Counted from the first letter of the stretch, positions 1-9,195 are shown. The stretch is DNA of 31,237 bases from Aquificota bacterium (GCA_015486015.1 WFSL01000038.1:1-31237); one strand, 5' to 3'. The notes: generated from the letters alone by a model not told the origin. Made by a program: numbers and translations.

Positions 1-1
1 C

Positions 2-676
2 CCTCTGCTCCCATACCTGCAAAAGAGGATATCCCTCCCTATTTACATAGACAATGACGCCAACCTCTTTGCCTTGGGGGAATGGCGATGGGGGGCAGGA
101 GAGAGAAAGAGTCCTCTGGTCTGTCTCACATTGGGAACTGGGATTGGAGGGGGTATCATTTATGACAACGGCGCCATCTGGCACGGCAGCCATGGTACAG
201 GGGGTGAACTGGGTCATATCACCGTAGACATGAACGGCCCCTCTTGCAACTGTGGAAACAGAGGGTGTTTGGAGGCCATGGCCTCAGCAACGGCCTTGGA
301 AAGGTGGTTTCGGACAGCCTTGAAATCCGGGAGGTCCTCCTTAGCGCCCCAAGACGCCAAGGCCAAGGAGATATTCGAGGCCGCCTGTGATGGAGATCCC
401 CTCGCTATAGAGGCCTTCCAATGGGCGGGCAAGAACTTGGGCGTAGGGCTGGCATCACTGGCCAATATCTTCGATCCCAAGGTCATAGTATTGGGAGGTG
501 GACTATCCACCGCAGGAATGTTATTATTGCGGCCAGCCGTGGAGGAGTTCAGAAAGCGGGCCCTTTACTTACAAAGGGAGCTTGTAGAGATAAAGCAGGC
601 CTCCTTGGGAAAATTGGGAGGGGTCCTGGGAGCTGCTCTGCTGGCCCTTAATAAAACTGAAGGAGGAAAATCATGA
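2..676 (+). CDS. ROK family sugar kinase (glucokinase-like), 5' end cut off
   Basis: C-terminal part of a ROK-family kinase, which phosphorylates glucose or a related sugar with ATP in the cytoplasm. The open frame runs in from the left edge without a stop. The residues before the first internal ATG (position 74) already read IDNDANLFALGEW, and the Asp of DNDAN is the catalytic base of this family, so the ATG at 74 is not the start. Next come the glycine-rich phosphate loop (LGTGIGGGII) and the ROK zinc motif CNCGNRGCLEA (C-x-C-G-x2-G-C-x-E). A C-terminal IVLGGG segment completes the ATPase fold. The stop overlaps the start of the FBP aldolase/phosphatase gene (ATGA), so the two are likely co-translated and act in sugar phosphate metabolism. 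Exact substrate cannot be read from the sequence. Confidence 0.9.
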   Translation, partial: PLLPYLQKRISLPIYIDNDANLFALGEWRWGAGERKSPLVCLTLGTGIGGGIIYDNGAIWHGSHGTGGELGHITVDMNGPSCNCGNRGCLEAMASATALERWFRTALKSGRSSLAPQDAKAKEIFEAACDGDPLAIEAFQWAGKNLGVGLASLANIFDPKVIVLGGGLSTAGMLLLRPAVEEFRKRALYLQRELVEIKQASLGKLGGVLGAALLALNKTEGGKS

Positions 677-1770
677 AGCTGACACTGAGTGTCATCAAGG
701 CCGACATCGGCGGGTATGTAGGGCACAGTCACATGCACCCCAGATTGATGGAGGTAGCCAGTGAGACCTTGGATGGTGCCAAGGCCAGTGGGTTACTCGT
801 AGATTTTAAGGTACTCCACTGTGGCGATGACCTGGAACTCATTATGACCCACACCAAGGGTGAAGAAGACCCAGACATTCACAAACTGAGCTGGGATACG
901 TTTTTGAGATGCACTGAAGTGGCCAAGGAGATGAAGCTCTATGGTGCAGGGCAGGATCTTCTTGCAGATGCCTTCAGTGGCAATGTGAAAGGCATGGGAC
1001 CAGGTGTAGCGGAGATGGAGTTTGAGGAGAGAAAGAGCGAGCCTGTGATCATATTCATGGCAGACAAGACCTCACCGGGAGCTTGGAACAAGCCGCTCTT
1101 CAGGATGTTTGCTGACCCCTTCTGCACTGCAGGCTTGGTCATTGATCCATCCATGCACGGGGGATTCAGGTTCGATGTGCTCGATGTAATAGACAACAAG
1201 AGGATAGAGCTGAGTTGCCCCGAGGAGATGTATGACTTGTTGGTCTTCTTAGGAGCCTCCTCCAGGTATATGGTAAGAGGCGTGTACAGAAAGAGCGACG
1301 GGGAAGTAGCTGCTAAGGCTTCTGTCCAGCGCCTCAACATCATGGCTGGCCGGTATGTAGGAAAGGATGATCCTGTACTCATCGTCAGGTCACAAAGCGG
1401 ATTTCCAGCAGTTGGAGAGGTCTTGGAGCCCTTTTCCTTCCCCCACTTAGTAGAGGGGTGGATGAGGGGGTCTCACAACGGTCCATTTATGCCTGTCTCC
1501 TTCAAGGATGCAAATCCCACACGATTTGATGGTCCCCCCAGGGTAATTGCTGCTGGATTCCAACTATGTGGAGGGATGCTGGTAGGCCCAGTGGACATGT
1601 TTGATGATCCCAGCTTCGACTATGCCCGCCAGAAGGCCTTGGAGATCGCCGAATATATGAGGAGACACGGCCCATTTGAACCTCACAGGCTGGGATTAGA
1701 GGAGATGGAGTATACTACACTCCCCTCAGTAATGGAGAAGCTAAAGGGTAGATTCGAGTCACTCGATTAA
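673..1770 (+). CDS. fbp: Bifunctional fructose-1,6-bisphosphate aldolase/phosphatase (class V FBPase)
   Basis: 365 aa, full family length. The enzyme condenses DHAP and glyceraldehyde-3-phosphate to fructose-1,6-bisphosphate and then dephosphorylates it to fructose-6-phosphate, a one-way gluconeogenic step known from archaea and deep-branching, mostly thermophilic bacteria. The N-terminus KADIGGYVGHSHMHPRL carries the metal-ligand positions D11 and H18. HCGDDLELIMTH carries D52/D53. RYVGKDDPV contains a Tyr (228) and Lys (231) that fit the aldolase-phase tyrosine and Schiff-base lysine. The start is fixed by AGGAGGAAAATC upstream of the ATG. It overlaps the ROK kinase by 4 bp, pairing a sugar kinase with a gluconeogenic enzyme. 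Identification is by motif and overall resemblance. Function as a true bifunctional enzyme is a family inference. Confidence 0.95.
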   Translation: MKLTLSVIKADIGGYVGHSHMHPRLMEVASETLDGAKASGLLVDFKVLHCGDDLELIMTHTKGEEDPDIHKLSWDTFLRCTEVAKEMKLYGAGQDLLADAFSGNVKGMGPGVAEMEFEERKSEPVIIFMADKTSPGAWNKPLFRMFADPFCTAGLVIDPSMHGGFRFDVLDVIDNKRIELSCPEEMYDLLVFLGASSRYMVRGVYRKSDGEVAAKASVQRLNIMAGRYVGKDDPVLIVRSQSGFPAVGEVLEPFSFPHLVEGWMRGSHNGPFMPVSFKDANPTRFDGPPRVIAAGFQLCGGMLVGPVDMFDDPSFDYARQKALEIAEYMRRHGPFEPHRLGLEEMEYTTLPSVMEKLKGRFESLD

Positions 1771-1813
1771 AGCCTGGCCCGAGTGGCTTCCAACAGAGAG
1801 AAGGGGTGAAGGG

Positions 1814-3919
1814 TTGAAGAAGAGGTTGCTGTACCGATCACCCCTTCTTCTGCTCACTACGGTGGGTTTTGTTGTCTTTATATGCCTCGTCCTCCACTTC
1901 TGGTCTACTGCCCTTCCCCCTCCCATCGGAAGTGCTGTCAGGTGGGTCTTCACGCTCTCTACTACATGGATGGGATGGGGGGCATACCCACTTTCAGCTT
2001 TCCTTCTCCTCCTTGGAGCGGCCATTATCCTTAAGGTAGGGCCTGGCGTCATTCCCTATCTATGCTTCTTAGGATTAGGCTCCCTGCTTCTGGATTTAAT
2101 CCTATACCTTCTTGGCAAGGTAACAGCAGGGCGGATAGGGACATGGCTTGCATCAGAGATCACATCCTATATAGGATCTTATGGACTTTTCGTACTTGTA
2201 TGCCTTTTCTCCGTGGGACTTCTGTTTACTGTTGGCTTTCATAAACTAATCATTTACTTGTCCAAAGGCGTGGCAAAGGCCTGGCAGCTAACCTGGGGTA
2301 CCAAACCTCTTAAGCGGGCATCCCTATGTACCCCCAAGAATGGAGAGAGGGGTATTCCCACCTTAGAGACGATCATCCCTAAGAAAGAGGATGAAGTGGA
2401 GGTGACCCCTCCAACAGACATCGAGGCAATGGATAGAGATACTGCAGAGGAACCCGTCTATATCAAGGAAACGCTGGTACGCCCAAAGAAAGGGAAAGTG
2501 GGCAGATATAAACTGCCCCCCTTGGACCTCCTGGACTATCATCCTCCCATCAAGGACAAAATCAACCACACCCTCTTAGAGAAGAAGGCCCTTCAACTTG
2601 AGGATAGGCTGAGCAACTACGGTGTACTCGGCAAAGTGGTAAGCATCCATCATGGACCTGTGGTTACCATGTTCGAGTTTCAACCTGCCCCAGGAGTAAA
2701 GGTGAGCAGAATAGCCAATCTGGCAGACGACATAGCTATGGCCATGAAGGCCATGGGGGTGAGGATAGTGGCCCCTATACCCGGGAAGGATGTAGTGGGT
2801 ATAGAGATACCTAATGAGCAGAGGGAGACCGTTTACTTCAGAGAGATTGTAGGCTCGGAGAGATTCAATAAGTCCCCCTCTCCCCTTACCATGGCCTTGG
2901 GAAAGGATATATTTGGGAGGTCCTTTGTCTCGGATCTCAAGAAGATGCCTCATCTCCTCGTGGCAGGGGCCACGGGCTCAGGCAAGAGCATTGGACTCAA
3001 CACTATAATTTCTTCTATTCTCTATAAGGCCACCCCCGAGGTGGTGAAGTTCATTATGGTGGACCCAAAGATGTTAGAGTTCTCCGTCTACAATGGGATC
3101 CCCCATCTCATCACTCCGGTGATTACAGACCCCAGAAAGGCGGCCTCTGCCCTGAGTTGGGCAGTATCCGAAATGGAGAAGAGATACGTGATGCTCACAG
3201 AGGTAGGGGTGAGGAACATCCAGAGCTACAACAAACAGGCAGAAGAGCGCCTTCCATATATCGTTATACTCATCGACGAGCTGGCAGACCTCATGATGAT
3301 CGCTGCGAGGGAGGTAGAGACCCTCATAGCACGTCTCGCCCAGAAGGCCAGAGCTGCGGGGATCCACTTGGTGGTGGCTACCCAAAGACCCTCAGTTGAC
3401 GTAATCACAGGCCTTATCAAGGCCAATTTCCCCAGCAGAATATCCTACAAGGTAAGCTCGAAGGTAGACTCCAGGACTATTCTGGACACCATGGGAGCAG
3501 AAAAACTACTGGGCCTGGGGGACATGCTGTTTCTACCCCCAGGGACCTCAGAGCTTATCAGGCTCCATGGGGCTTACATCTCCGATGACGAAATTTACAG
3601 GATTGCGGAATTCTGGAGAACCCAGGGAGAACCCACCTTCGATGAAGAGGTGGTGGCGCGCCCCATAGTAGAGGACGGCGAAGGGATAGGTGACCTGCAC
3701 GATGAGCTATATCCTCAGGCGGTAGAGCTTGTAGTGAGGACAGGCCATGCCTCGGCCTCCATGATCCAGAGGTACCTGAAGATCGGGTACAACAGGGCAG
3801 CAAGACTCATAGAGCGCATGGAGACAGAGGGCATTGTAGGTCCGGCACAAGGGAGCAGGCCCCGGGAGGTCCTCCGTACTCCCCAAGAGCTGAAAGAGAT
3901 CCTCCAAGAAGGAGAATAA
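1814..3919 (+). CDS. ftsK: DNA translocase FtsK/SpoIIIE
   Basis: 701 aa. Septum-anchored hexameric ATPase that pumps chromosomal DNA during division and chromosome-dimer resolution. Four hydrophobic segments lie in the first ~140 residues (about 10-32, 53-73, 76-96, 117-138), followed by a short charged linker and then the motor. The Walker A is GATGSGKS near residue 383 and the Walker B is VILIDELADLMM near residue 484, followed by ATQRPSVDVITGLIKAN. The C-terminal ~60 residues form the winged-helix gamma domain (GHASASMIQRYLKIGYNRAA), which reads KOPS-type sites. The linker is short compared with E. coli FtsK and resembles SpoIIIE-size proteins. The start codon is TTG preceded by AAGGGGTGAAGGG. 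It follows fbp after 43 bp and may be co-transcribed. Confidence 0.96.
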   Translation: MKKRLLYRSPLLLLTTVGFVVFICLVLHFWSTALPPPIGSAVRWVFTLSTTWMGWGAYPLSAFLLLLGAAIILKVGPGVIPYLCFLGLGSLLLDLILYLLGKVTAGRIGTWLASEITSYIGSYGLFVLVCLFSVGLLFTVGFHKLIIYLSKGVAKAWQLTWGTKPLKRASLCTPKNGERGIPTLETIIPKKEDEVEVTPPTDIEAMDRDTAEEPVYIKETLVRPKKGKVGRYKLPPLDLLDYHPPIKDKINHTLLEKKALQLEDRLSNYGVLGKVVSIHHGPVVTMFEFQPAPGVKVSRIANLADDIAMAMKAMGVRIVAPIPGKDVVGIEIPNEQRETVYFREIVGSERFNKSPSPLTMALGKDIFGRSFVSDLKKMPHLLVAGATGSGKSIGLNTIISSILYKATPEVVKFIMVDPKMLEFSVYNGIPHLITPVITDPRKAASALSWAVSEMEKRYVMLTEVGVRNIQSYNKQAEERLPYIVILIDELADLMMIAAREVETLIARLAQKARAAGIHLVVATQRPSVDVITGLIKANFPSRISYKVSSKVDSRTILDTMGAEKLLGLGDMLFLPPGTSELIRLHGAYISDDEIYRIAEFWRTQGEPTFDEEVVARPIVEDGEGIGDLHDELYPQAVELVVRTGHASASMIQRYLKIGYNRAARLIERMETEGIVGPAQGSRPREVLRTPQELKEILQEGE

Positions 3920-3961
3920 GCAAAGGATTTCACGTTCAATGCAACATGAAAGGCTAATTCC

Positions 3962-5023
3962 CTATGCTGGAGGAGTAAAGTCCATCTCAGGATCCAAGGA
4001 GGTTATCACCTCCGTAAGGAGATCCACAGCCACTTCCACATCCCGGAGAGAGATCACTTCCACTGGGGTATGCATATACCTGTTGGGGATAGAGATTAGA
4101 GCTGTAGCCACTCCACCCCTGCTAATCTGTATGGCATTGGCATCGGTACCAGTGGCCCTGGGTTCCCCCGAGAGCTGGTAGGGAAGACCCTTCTCCTTTG
4201 CCTTCTCCTCCATAAGACGGGAAAGAATAGGATTGATGTTGGCACCCCTGTGGAGTATGGGGCCCGACCCTACCTTTACATCCCCTACTCTCTTCTTGTC
4301 CACCTCTGGATAGTCAGTGGCGAAACCCACATCCACCGCTATTCCTACCTGAGGATCTATGGAGAAGGCACTGGTCCTCGCCCCCCTCAGCCCAAGCTCC
4401 TCCTGCACCGTAGCCACACCGTAAACTGCTACCCCGAGGGGAAAATGGGCAATGTGTCTCAACACCTCGATCACCGTAAAAGCGCCGATCCTATCATCCG
4501 TTCCCCTGGCCACAAGCATATCATTGAGCAGCTCCACCACAGGGACGTCCACCACTATGGGATCTCCAGGACTCACCCTCTCCATGGCCTCTTCCCTACT
4601 GGATGCGCCGATGTCGATCCAGAGCTGATGTATCTTTAAGGGTTTACCCTTCTCATCCTCCTCCATGAGGTGAATGGGTTTCTTGCCTATCACTCCCGCT
4701 ACTGGGCCAGCGCTTGTAAAAATCTTCACCCTTTGCCCGTCCAAAACCCCAGGATCTACCCCTCCAATGGCAGAAAAATAGATGTATCCCCCTTCATCCA
4801 CATACCTCACCATGAGGCCTACCTCATCGCAATGACCCGCAAGCATCACCCTCATGGGGGCCTCGGGATTCACCACCCCTATAACGTTCCCATGAAGATC
4901 CACCCTCACCTCCTGGCAGACCTGGGCCATTTCCCCCTTTATTATGCCCCTGATGCTACCTTCAAAGCCCGAAGGTGAAGGCGTTTCTAACAGCCTCCTT
5001 AGCAACCCTGTATCTAAGTCCAT
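3962..5023 (-). CDS. M42 family metallo-aminopeptidase (glutamyl aminopeptidase / FrvX-like)
   Basis: 353 aa from the preferred ATG at 5023, which has TAAGGGGG about 4 nt upstream. A longer frame to 5083 would intrude on the kinase gene and is not favoured. M42 enzymes are di-metal, tetrahedral, self-compartmentalising cytoplasmic peptidases that trim short peptides. Visible metal and catalytic motifs: AGHCDEVGLMV, GTDDRIGAF, VQEELGLRGA (paired Glu), AVDVGFATDYP and the C-terminal RYMHTPVEVISLRDVE. The usual HMDE is HCDE here, and the ligands are kept. It is the last gene of the miaB operon, 10 bp after the histidine kinase. It is convergent with ftsK. The 42 bp between the stops hold only a weak AT-rich dyad. 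Confidence 0.93.
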   Translation of the reverse strand: MDLDTGLLRRLLETPSPSGFEGSIRGIIKGEMAQVCQEVRVDLHGNVIGVVNPEAPMRVMLAGHCDEVGLMVRYVDEGGYIYFSAIGGVDPGVLDGQRVKIFTSAGPVAGVIGKKPIHLMEEDEKGKPLKIHQLWIDIGASSREEAMERVSPGDPIVVDVPVVELLNDMLVARGTDDRIGAFTVIEVLRHIAHFPLGVAVYGVATVQEELGLRGARTSAFSIDPQVGIAVDVGFATDYPEVDKKRVGDVKVGSGPILHRGANINPILSRLMEEKAKEKGLPYQLSGEPRATGTDANAIQISRGGVATALISIPNRYMHTPVEVISLRDVEVAVDLLTEVITSLDPEMDFTPPA

Positions 5024-5033
5024 CTCAACCCCC

Positions 5034-6872
5034 TTACAGTAAAGGATGGGTAAAATAGAAGGTGGCCCCCTTCCCCACGGCACCCTCTGCCCATATCTTT
5101 CCTCCCAGCTTTTCTACCGCCTTTTTCGCAATGGTAAGCCCCAAACCCGTCCCCTTCTTCCCTGGATGAAGGCGTACAAAGGGCTCGAATATCTCCCGGG
5201 CCCTATCCTGCTCAAACCCTTCACCATAGTCCCTCACTGAAAAGAGGTACTCTCTGCCCATTCTCACACATGTCACATCCACCCGGGGAGGATCACCCTT
5301 AATGCCAAACTTCTGGGCATTGCTTAGCAAGTTCCTGAGGACAAGTTCTAAAAGGAAGGGGTCGCTTTTCATCAACGGGGGAACGCCTATATTAATCTCC
5401 ATGGTGATCCCCACCTCCTTGGCCAAGTCCGACCATATCTCTTGCACAATCACATGGGGAGAAAGACTCTCTAAGACTACTTCCCTGTTATCCAGAAGAG
5501 AGTATGCCGTCAGGTGTTTCAAGGCAGACTCCAACCTACCCACAGCCCATCTCAGCTCTTGGATAGGAAATCCCTCTAAGGAAGGTTGGGAAACCACCTT
5601 CTTAAGATAAACTAAGGGACCTTTCAATTCGTGGGCAGCAGAATAGGCAAAGGATTGGAGCTCCTGATTCCTCTGCTCAAGCTCTTTCAGCAGTTTCTCC
5701 TCATCGGCAAGATCAATGGAGACGCCTAACACACCCTGGCAGTGCCTAATGAGCGAGAGACTCATTAGTGCCGGAAGGGTATTTCCCGCATTGTCCAGAA
5801 ACTCCACTCTATGTATCCCCATCATCCTCTCCCCATTAAAGAGAGAGGCAACCGTTTCCCTCACCACCTTTGCATGCGAGGGTGGAAGAAGCTCCCAAAT
5901 CTCCTTCCCTATAAAACCCTCTAATGCACTGAGTGGGTACCCTAAAGTAAGGACAAAAGAGGCGTTAACGAACGTGATAATCCCTTCTCTATCTATCTGG
6001 AAGACGCCCAGAAATGGACTGGCCAAGATACCACTGTACCGTGCAATAATGGGTAACATCTCGCTTAGATGACGTGCCAAGGCACCAGCGTAAGCGGAAA
6101 GTGCAGGGAAGATATCTTTAATAGACCTTGTATCCCTCCGCAGGGCAAGATACCCCAATGTCACCCCCTCCCATCTCAAGGGAAGGACAATAACCCCACC
6201 CCTAAAACATAGAGCCTGTGACCTCCTTGCCCTCCTCACAACGGCCTTCACCTTTTCAGGGATACAGTCAGAATCCAAATCTTCTGACAATACCAACCAT
6301 GCCCTCTTACACCCCAAAATGGCATTGAGATCCCGCGTGATATAGTCCTCCAACTCCCTCGGGTCACCGAGAGGCAAAGCCCCACTCGCTGCCCTCCTCG
6401 CCCTAAGAGCCATGCCCATCCTACGGATCTTCCGGTTGTAACGCATAGCTCGATAGACGGCACCACCTGCCACCGTACCCAATACCTTCAGCTCATCTAC
6501 AACAGCCTCATGAGCTGTCTCTCCCTTTTCCAGGATCATAAAACCCATGCTTCCCCTTCTGGCCTGAATGGGTATCACAAGATATGGTGCAAGGGGGGCT
6601 TCCAGAGCGTATAGATTGTCTATTGGATATTGGGAAGCCAAGGACAAGAACCTTTCTTCCTCCTGAGGTCTGGAAGAAGGATAACTCTCGACCAGATCAG
6701 CCCCCTCTCCTATAAGGCATACACAACCCCACCGAAACCCGTAATCGTTCACCACCCGCCTGAGAAGAACAGAGAGAATCCCTTGCGGAGAAGAGGGCTC
6801 TTGGAGGTGGGCCAAGATTTCTATAAAGTTATGTTTTTTTATATCCTTGGCCCCCAAAGGGGAATCACCCAT
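5034..6872 (-). CDS. Soluble sensor histidine kinase with GAF-like and PAS domains
   Basis: 612 aa from the ATG at 6872, which follows the upstream stop directly (TGAAATG) and has AAGGTGTG as ribosome site. An ATG at 6893 lies inside the previous gene and is less likely. No membrane segment or signal peptide is visible, so it senses a cytoplasmic cue. Order: GAF-like region (~20-145), second GAF-like region (~170-270), PAS (~283-385), then HisKA with FAYSAAHELKGPL (phospho-acceptor His ~414). The HATPase domain has N-box LVLRNLLSNAQKFG (~512-523), G1 VRDYGEGF, F-box IFEPFVRLH and G2 GTGLGL (~574-579). All catalytic motifs look intact. No response regulator lies nearby, so it is an orphan kinase inside a tRNA-modification/peptidase operon. 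Signal and target are unknown. Confidence 0.93.
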   Translation of the reverse strand: MGDSPLGAKDIKKHNFIEILAHLQEPSSPQGILSVLLRRVVNDYGFRWGCVCLIGEGADLVESYPSSRPQEEERFLSLASQYPIDNLYALEAPLAPYLVIPIQARRGSMGFMILEKGETAHEAVVDELKVLGTVAGGAVYRAMRYNRKIRRMGMALRARRAASGALPLGDPRELEDYITRDLNAILGCKRAWLVLSEDLDSDCIPEKVKAVVRRARRSQALCFRGGVIVLPLRWEGVTLGYLALRRDTRSIKDIFPALSAYAGALARHLSEMLPIIARYSGILASPFLGVFQIDREGIITFVNASFVLTLGYPLSALEGFIGKEIWELLPPSHAKVVRETVASLFNGERMMGIHRVEFLDNAGNTLPALMSLSLIRHCQGVLGVSIDLADEEKLLKELEQRNQELQSFAYSAAHELKGPLVYLKKVVSQPSLEGFPIQELRWAVGRLESALKHLTAYSLLDNREVVLESLSPHVIVQEIWSDLAKEVGITMEINIGVPPLMKSDPFLLELVLRNLLSNAQKFGIKGDPPRVDVTCVRMGREYLFSVRDYGEGFEQDRAREIFEPFVRLHPGKKGTGLGLTIAKKAVEKLGGKIWAEGAVGKGATFYFTHPLL

Positions 6873-6873
6873 T

Positions 6874-7350
6874 TCACACCTTGTATTTGCCAAAGTCCTC
6901 AGGATCCAAGCTCTCCAACCACTCCTTCAGCAGGTCACTTTCCTGAGTGAGGTCAAAACTCTTGGCGCGGCTTATCACCTCCTGGCTCACATAAATAGGG
7001 GCGCTCACCCTCAAGGCAAGGGCTATAGCGTCACTGGGCCTGGAATCCACCTGCACCTCTTTACCCTCAGGTGTAGCAAGATGAATGGTAGCATAAAACG
7101 TATTTTCAACCAGATTGTCCACTACTATCTTCTGCACTTCCACAGACAGGGATTCTAAGATCCCCTTAATGAGATCGTGAGTCATGGGCCTGGGGGTAAC
7201 AACCTTCTCCATCTCCATGGCAATGGCATTGGCCTCAAATAGACCTACCCAAATGGGCAAGGCCCTCCGCTCTTCCAAATCCTTCAAGATGATAATTGGC
7301 GAATTTGTGACCGGATCAAGGATGATCTTGGCCACCTTCATGCGGATCAT
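6874..7350 (-). CDS. Bifunctional nuclease (BFN/DUF151) family protein
   Basis: 158 aa, typical family length. The N-terminal ~130 residues are a full BFN/DUF151 domain: [18 protein letters not shown], then [13 protein letters not shown], then the hallmark [25 protein letters not shown]. The C-terminal tail is acidic ([20 protein letters not shown]), common in UvrC-independent single-domain members. Plant relatives have RNase/DNase activity. In bacteria the role is not settled. The gene starts at the end of miaB (TGATG overlap) and ends two bases before the histidine-kinase start, so the three are almost certainly one transcript. A miaB-DUF151 pairing suggests an RNA-related role, which is inference. 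Confidence 0.94.
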   Translation of the reverse strand: MIRMKVAKIILDPVTNSPIIILKDLEERRALPIWVGLFEANAIAMEMEKVVTPRPMTHDLIKGILESLSVEVQKIVVDNLVENTFYATIHLATPEGKEVQVDSRPSDAIALALRVSAPIYVSQEVISRAKSFDLTQESDLLKEWLESLDPEDFGKYKV

Positions 7351-8657
7351 CAGGCATCACCTCCTTTAATTATGGTACCTTCAAGCTCATACATCCTCGC
7401 ACGCTCTATCCTCACTTGTAAGATGGCACCCACATAACTCTGAGGTCCAGGCGCAATGACAATCTTGTTGTCCCGGCTCCTGCCCTCCAGCTTACCATCT
7501 CCCCAGCGATTAAAGAGCACATCCAGGGTTTTCCCCTTGTATGATGAGCTTATCTCCTGAGTTATGGTATTCTGCAGTTCCAGTAATCTAATTAATCTAT
7601 CCCTTTTCACATGAAGGGGCACATCATCATCCCAAGATGCGGCCTCTGTACCTGGCCTAACCGAATACCTAAAGGCAAATATCCCTTGATACCTCACCTT
7701 CTCCACCAGATCCAAGGTGAGTTCAAAGTCACCCTCTTGTTCCCCCGGGAAACCCACGATAAAATCGGAGGTGATAGCAGCAGTTGGAATATATTCCTTA
7801 ATCATTGCCACCTTTTCCAAATATTCTTCCCTGCTGTAACCCCGCCTCATCTTCTTCAGTATTCGATTGGAACCCGCCTGTGCAGGAAGGTGGATATACT
7901 CACATACCTTGGGTAAGGCAGCAATGGCCTTCACCAACCTTTCAGAAAAGTCCTTGGGATGGGAGGTAATGAAACGGATCCACGAAATCCCATCCACCTC
8001 GTGTACCATTTCAAGAAGCATAGGAAAATCTATTCCTTCAGAAAGTCCCCTTCCATAAGAGTTCACATTCTGGCCCAGCAAAGTCACCTCCCTGTATCCA
8101 GTGTCTGCCAGCCTCCTCACCTCCTCCAATATCTCACTGCTGGGTCTGCTCACTTCTCTCCCCCTTGTGTAGGGGACAATGCAATATGAACAGAAATTAT
8201 TGCATCCCTCCATCACAGTCACATAGGCCCGATAGGGTTCCTGCCTAAGTATAGGCACGGTAAGAGAGGTGATACACGAGCCATCAAGATCTGCCTTCAC
8301 CACCTTCTTCCCTCTCTTCACCTCCCTTAATACATCAGGAAGCGCATAGATACTTCTTGGACCCAGCACAAAGTCCACAAAGGGCATGCGTCTAATAAGC
8401 CCCATCCCCTCTTTCTGAGCCACACATCCGCACACCCCTATAAAAACCCCTTCCCCTTTCCTCTTCTTGAAGCGTCCCAGTTCACTGTAAACCTTGTGCT
8501 CCGCCTTTTCCCTAACAGCGCAGGTATTTAATAGAATAAGCTCAGCCTCGTCTTCTTTTTCCGTGGGCCGATATCCCAGAGTAGATAACACCCCCAGAAT
8601 CTTCTCCGAGTCGTGGACATTCATTTGACAGCCATATGTCTTCATAAAGACTTTCAT
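7350..8657 (-). CDS. miaB: tRNA-2-methylthio-N6-dimethylallyladenosine synthase MiaB
   Basis: 435 aa, full length. Radical-SAM methylthiotransferase that adds a methylthio group to i6A37 of tRNAs reading UNN codons. The N-terminal UPF0004 domain carries cluster cysteines C10 (YGCQMN), C46 ([13 protein letters not shown]) and C78 (GCVAQ). The radical-SAM cysteines are C152/C156/C159 in [22 protein letters not shown]-terminal TRAM domain (~375-435) binds tRNA. The pattern fits MiaB better than RimO or MtaB. First gene of the operon miaB - BFN - kinase - M42. No Shine-Dalgarno precedes the ATG, but a promoter sits so close that the mRNA should be nearly leaderless. An alternative ATG is four codons downstream. 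Confidence 0.96.
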   Translation of the reverse strand: MKVFMKTYGCQMNVHDSEKILGVLSTLGYRPTEKEDEAELILLNTCAVREKAEHKVYSELGRFKKRKGEGVFIGVCGCVAQKEGMGLIRRMPFVDFVLGPRSIYALPDVLREVKRGKKVVKADLDGSCITSLTVPILRQEPYRAYVTVMEGCNNFCSYCIVPYTRGREVSRPSSEILEEVRRLADTGYREVTLLGQNVNSYGRGLSEGIDFPMLLEMVHEVDGISWIRFITSHPKDFSERLVKAIAALPKVCEYIHLPAQAGSNRILKKMRRGYSREEYLEKVAMIKEYIPTAAITSDFIVGFPGEQEGDFELTLDLVEKVRYQGIFAFRYSVRPGTEAASWDDDVPLHVKRDRLIRLLELQNTITQEISSSYKGKTLDVLFNRWGDGKLEGRSRDNKIVIAPGPQSYVGAILQVRIERARMYELEGTIIKGGDA

Positions 8658-8667
8658 ATCGTGGATA

Positions 8668-8696
8668 AAGATAGGTTCCCATTAGGGGCAAGTCAA
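8668..8696 (-). promoter_or_regulatory. Promoter of the miaB operon, nearly leaderless
   Basis: On the minus strand, TTGACT (8691-8696) is followed by a 17-bp spacer and TATCTT (8668-8673). Transcription would start around 8660-8661, only about 3-4 nt before the miaB ATG (8655-8657). This agrees with the lack of any Shine-Dalgarno in front of miaB, while nearly all other genes here have one. The call is from sequence match only. Confidence 0.5.
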
Positions 8697-8721
8697 GGAA
8701 AAGCTTGGACTCCTCAAACAC

Positions 8722-9195
8722 TCAAGTTAGGAGCCGGTAAGGGTGAAAATGTCGGGCCAGCGCTCTCACCCTATTCCAGATCCCCATCGCTTTATAGTGC
8801 CTCTCCCAAAGAGAAAAGCAGGTGAGATAACTAAAACCCGGGGGAAATGTACAGCGAATCTCGCCTTCTATAAGAGTCTCTATCTTAGGCTGAAGAATCA
8901 GGCATCCCAAGGGGCGCTGAGGCCTTGGGAGGGTGCATCCATTCCGGCTCCAGAAGATGCATCCGCGCTCGGCATAACAGGGAACAGGTATAGGGACCCC
9001 CATGCATACCTTTAACGCCAAGGAGTTAACCGAAAGTACCTCCTCCATATCCCACGGACCAAGGGGAAGGCCCCATGCCTCCTGAAACTGGATAGGATCC
9101 AAGTACATACCAGGATGAGACTGGCAGCAAAGGCCCCCACACTGGGCACAGATCTTAGGATCCTCTGTTATGAGGCTCTTCCAATCCCAACCCAT
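8722..9195 (-). CDS. YkgJ-like cysteine-cluster protein (putative Zn/Fe-binding)
   Basis: 157 aa from the ATG at 9195, which has AAAGGGG 6 nt upstream. The frame reaches 9228, but no ribosome site supports that start. The N-terminal CAQCGGLCCQSHPGMYL gives the C-x2-C-x3-CC pattern typical of the YkgJ/UPF0153 putative zinc- or iron-chelating domain. Further cysteines follow in PVPCYAERGCIFWSRNGC and RPLGCLILQP, as in that family (second CIFL/C-x-Y-x-RP-x2-C-like half). The C-terminal part (FSLWERHYKAMGIWNRVRAL) is helical and lacks motifs. No function is established for the family. The gene is monocistronic as far as can be seen, 64 bp downstream of the miaB start and divergent from the DUF169 operon. 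Confidence 0.75.
   Translation of the reverse strand: MGWDWKSLITEDPKICAQCGGLCCQSHPGMYLDPIQFQEAWGLPLGPWDMEEVLSVNSLALKVCMGVPIPVPCYAERGCIFWSRNGCTLPRPQRPLGCLILQPKIETLIEGEIRCTFPPGFSYLTCFSLWERHYKAMGIWNRVRALARHFHPYRLLT

Noticed and set aside
1771-1813. Terminator between fbp and ftsK (AAGCC/GGCTT)
   Set aside because: Five-base stem, 10-base loop, no T-run; read-through is more likely.
3920-3961. Bidirectional terminator between ftsK and the M42 peptidase
   Set aside because: TTTCACGTT/AACATGAAA is AT-rich with one mismatch and has no T-run on either strand.
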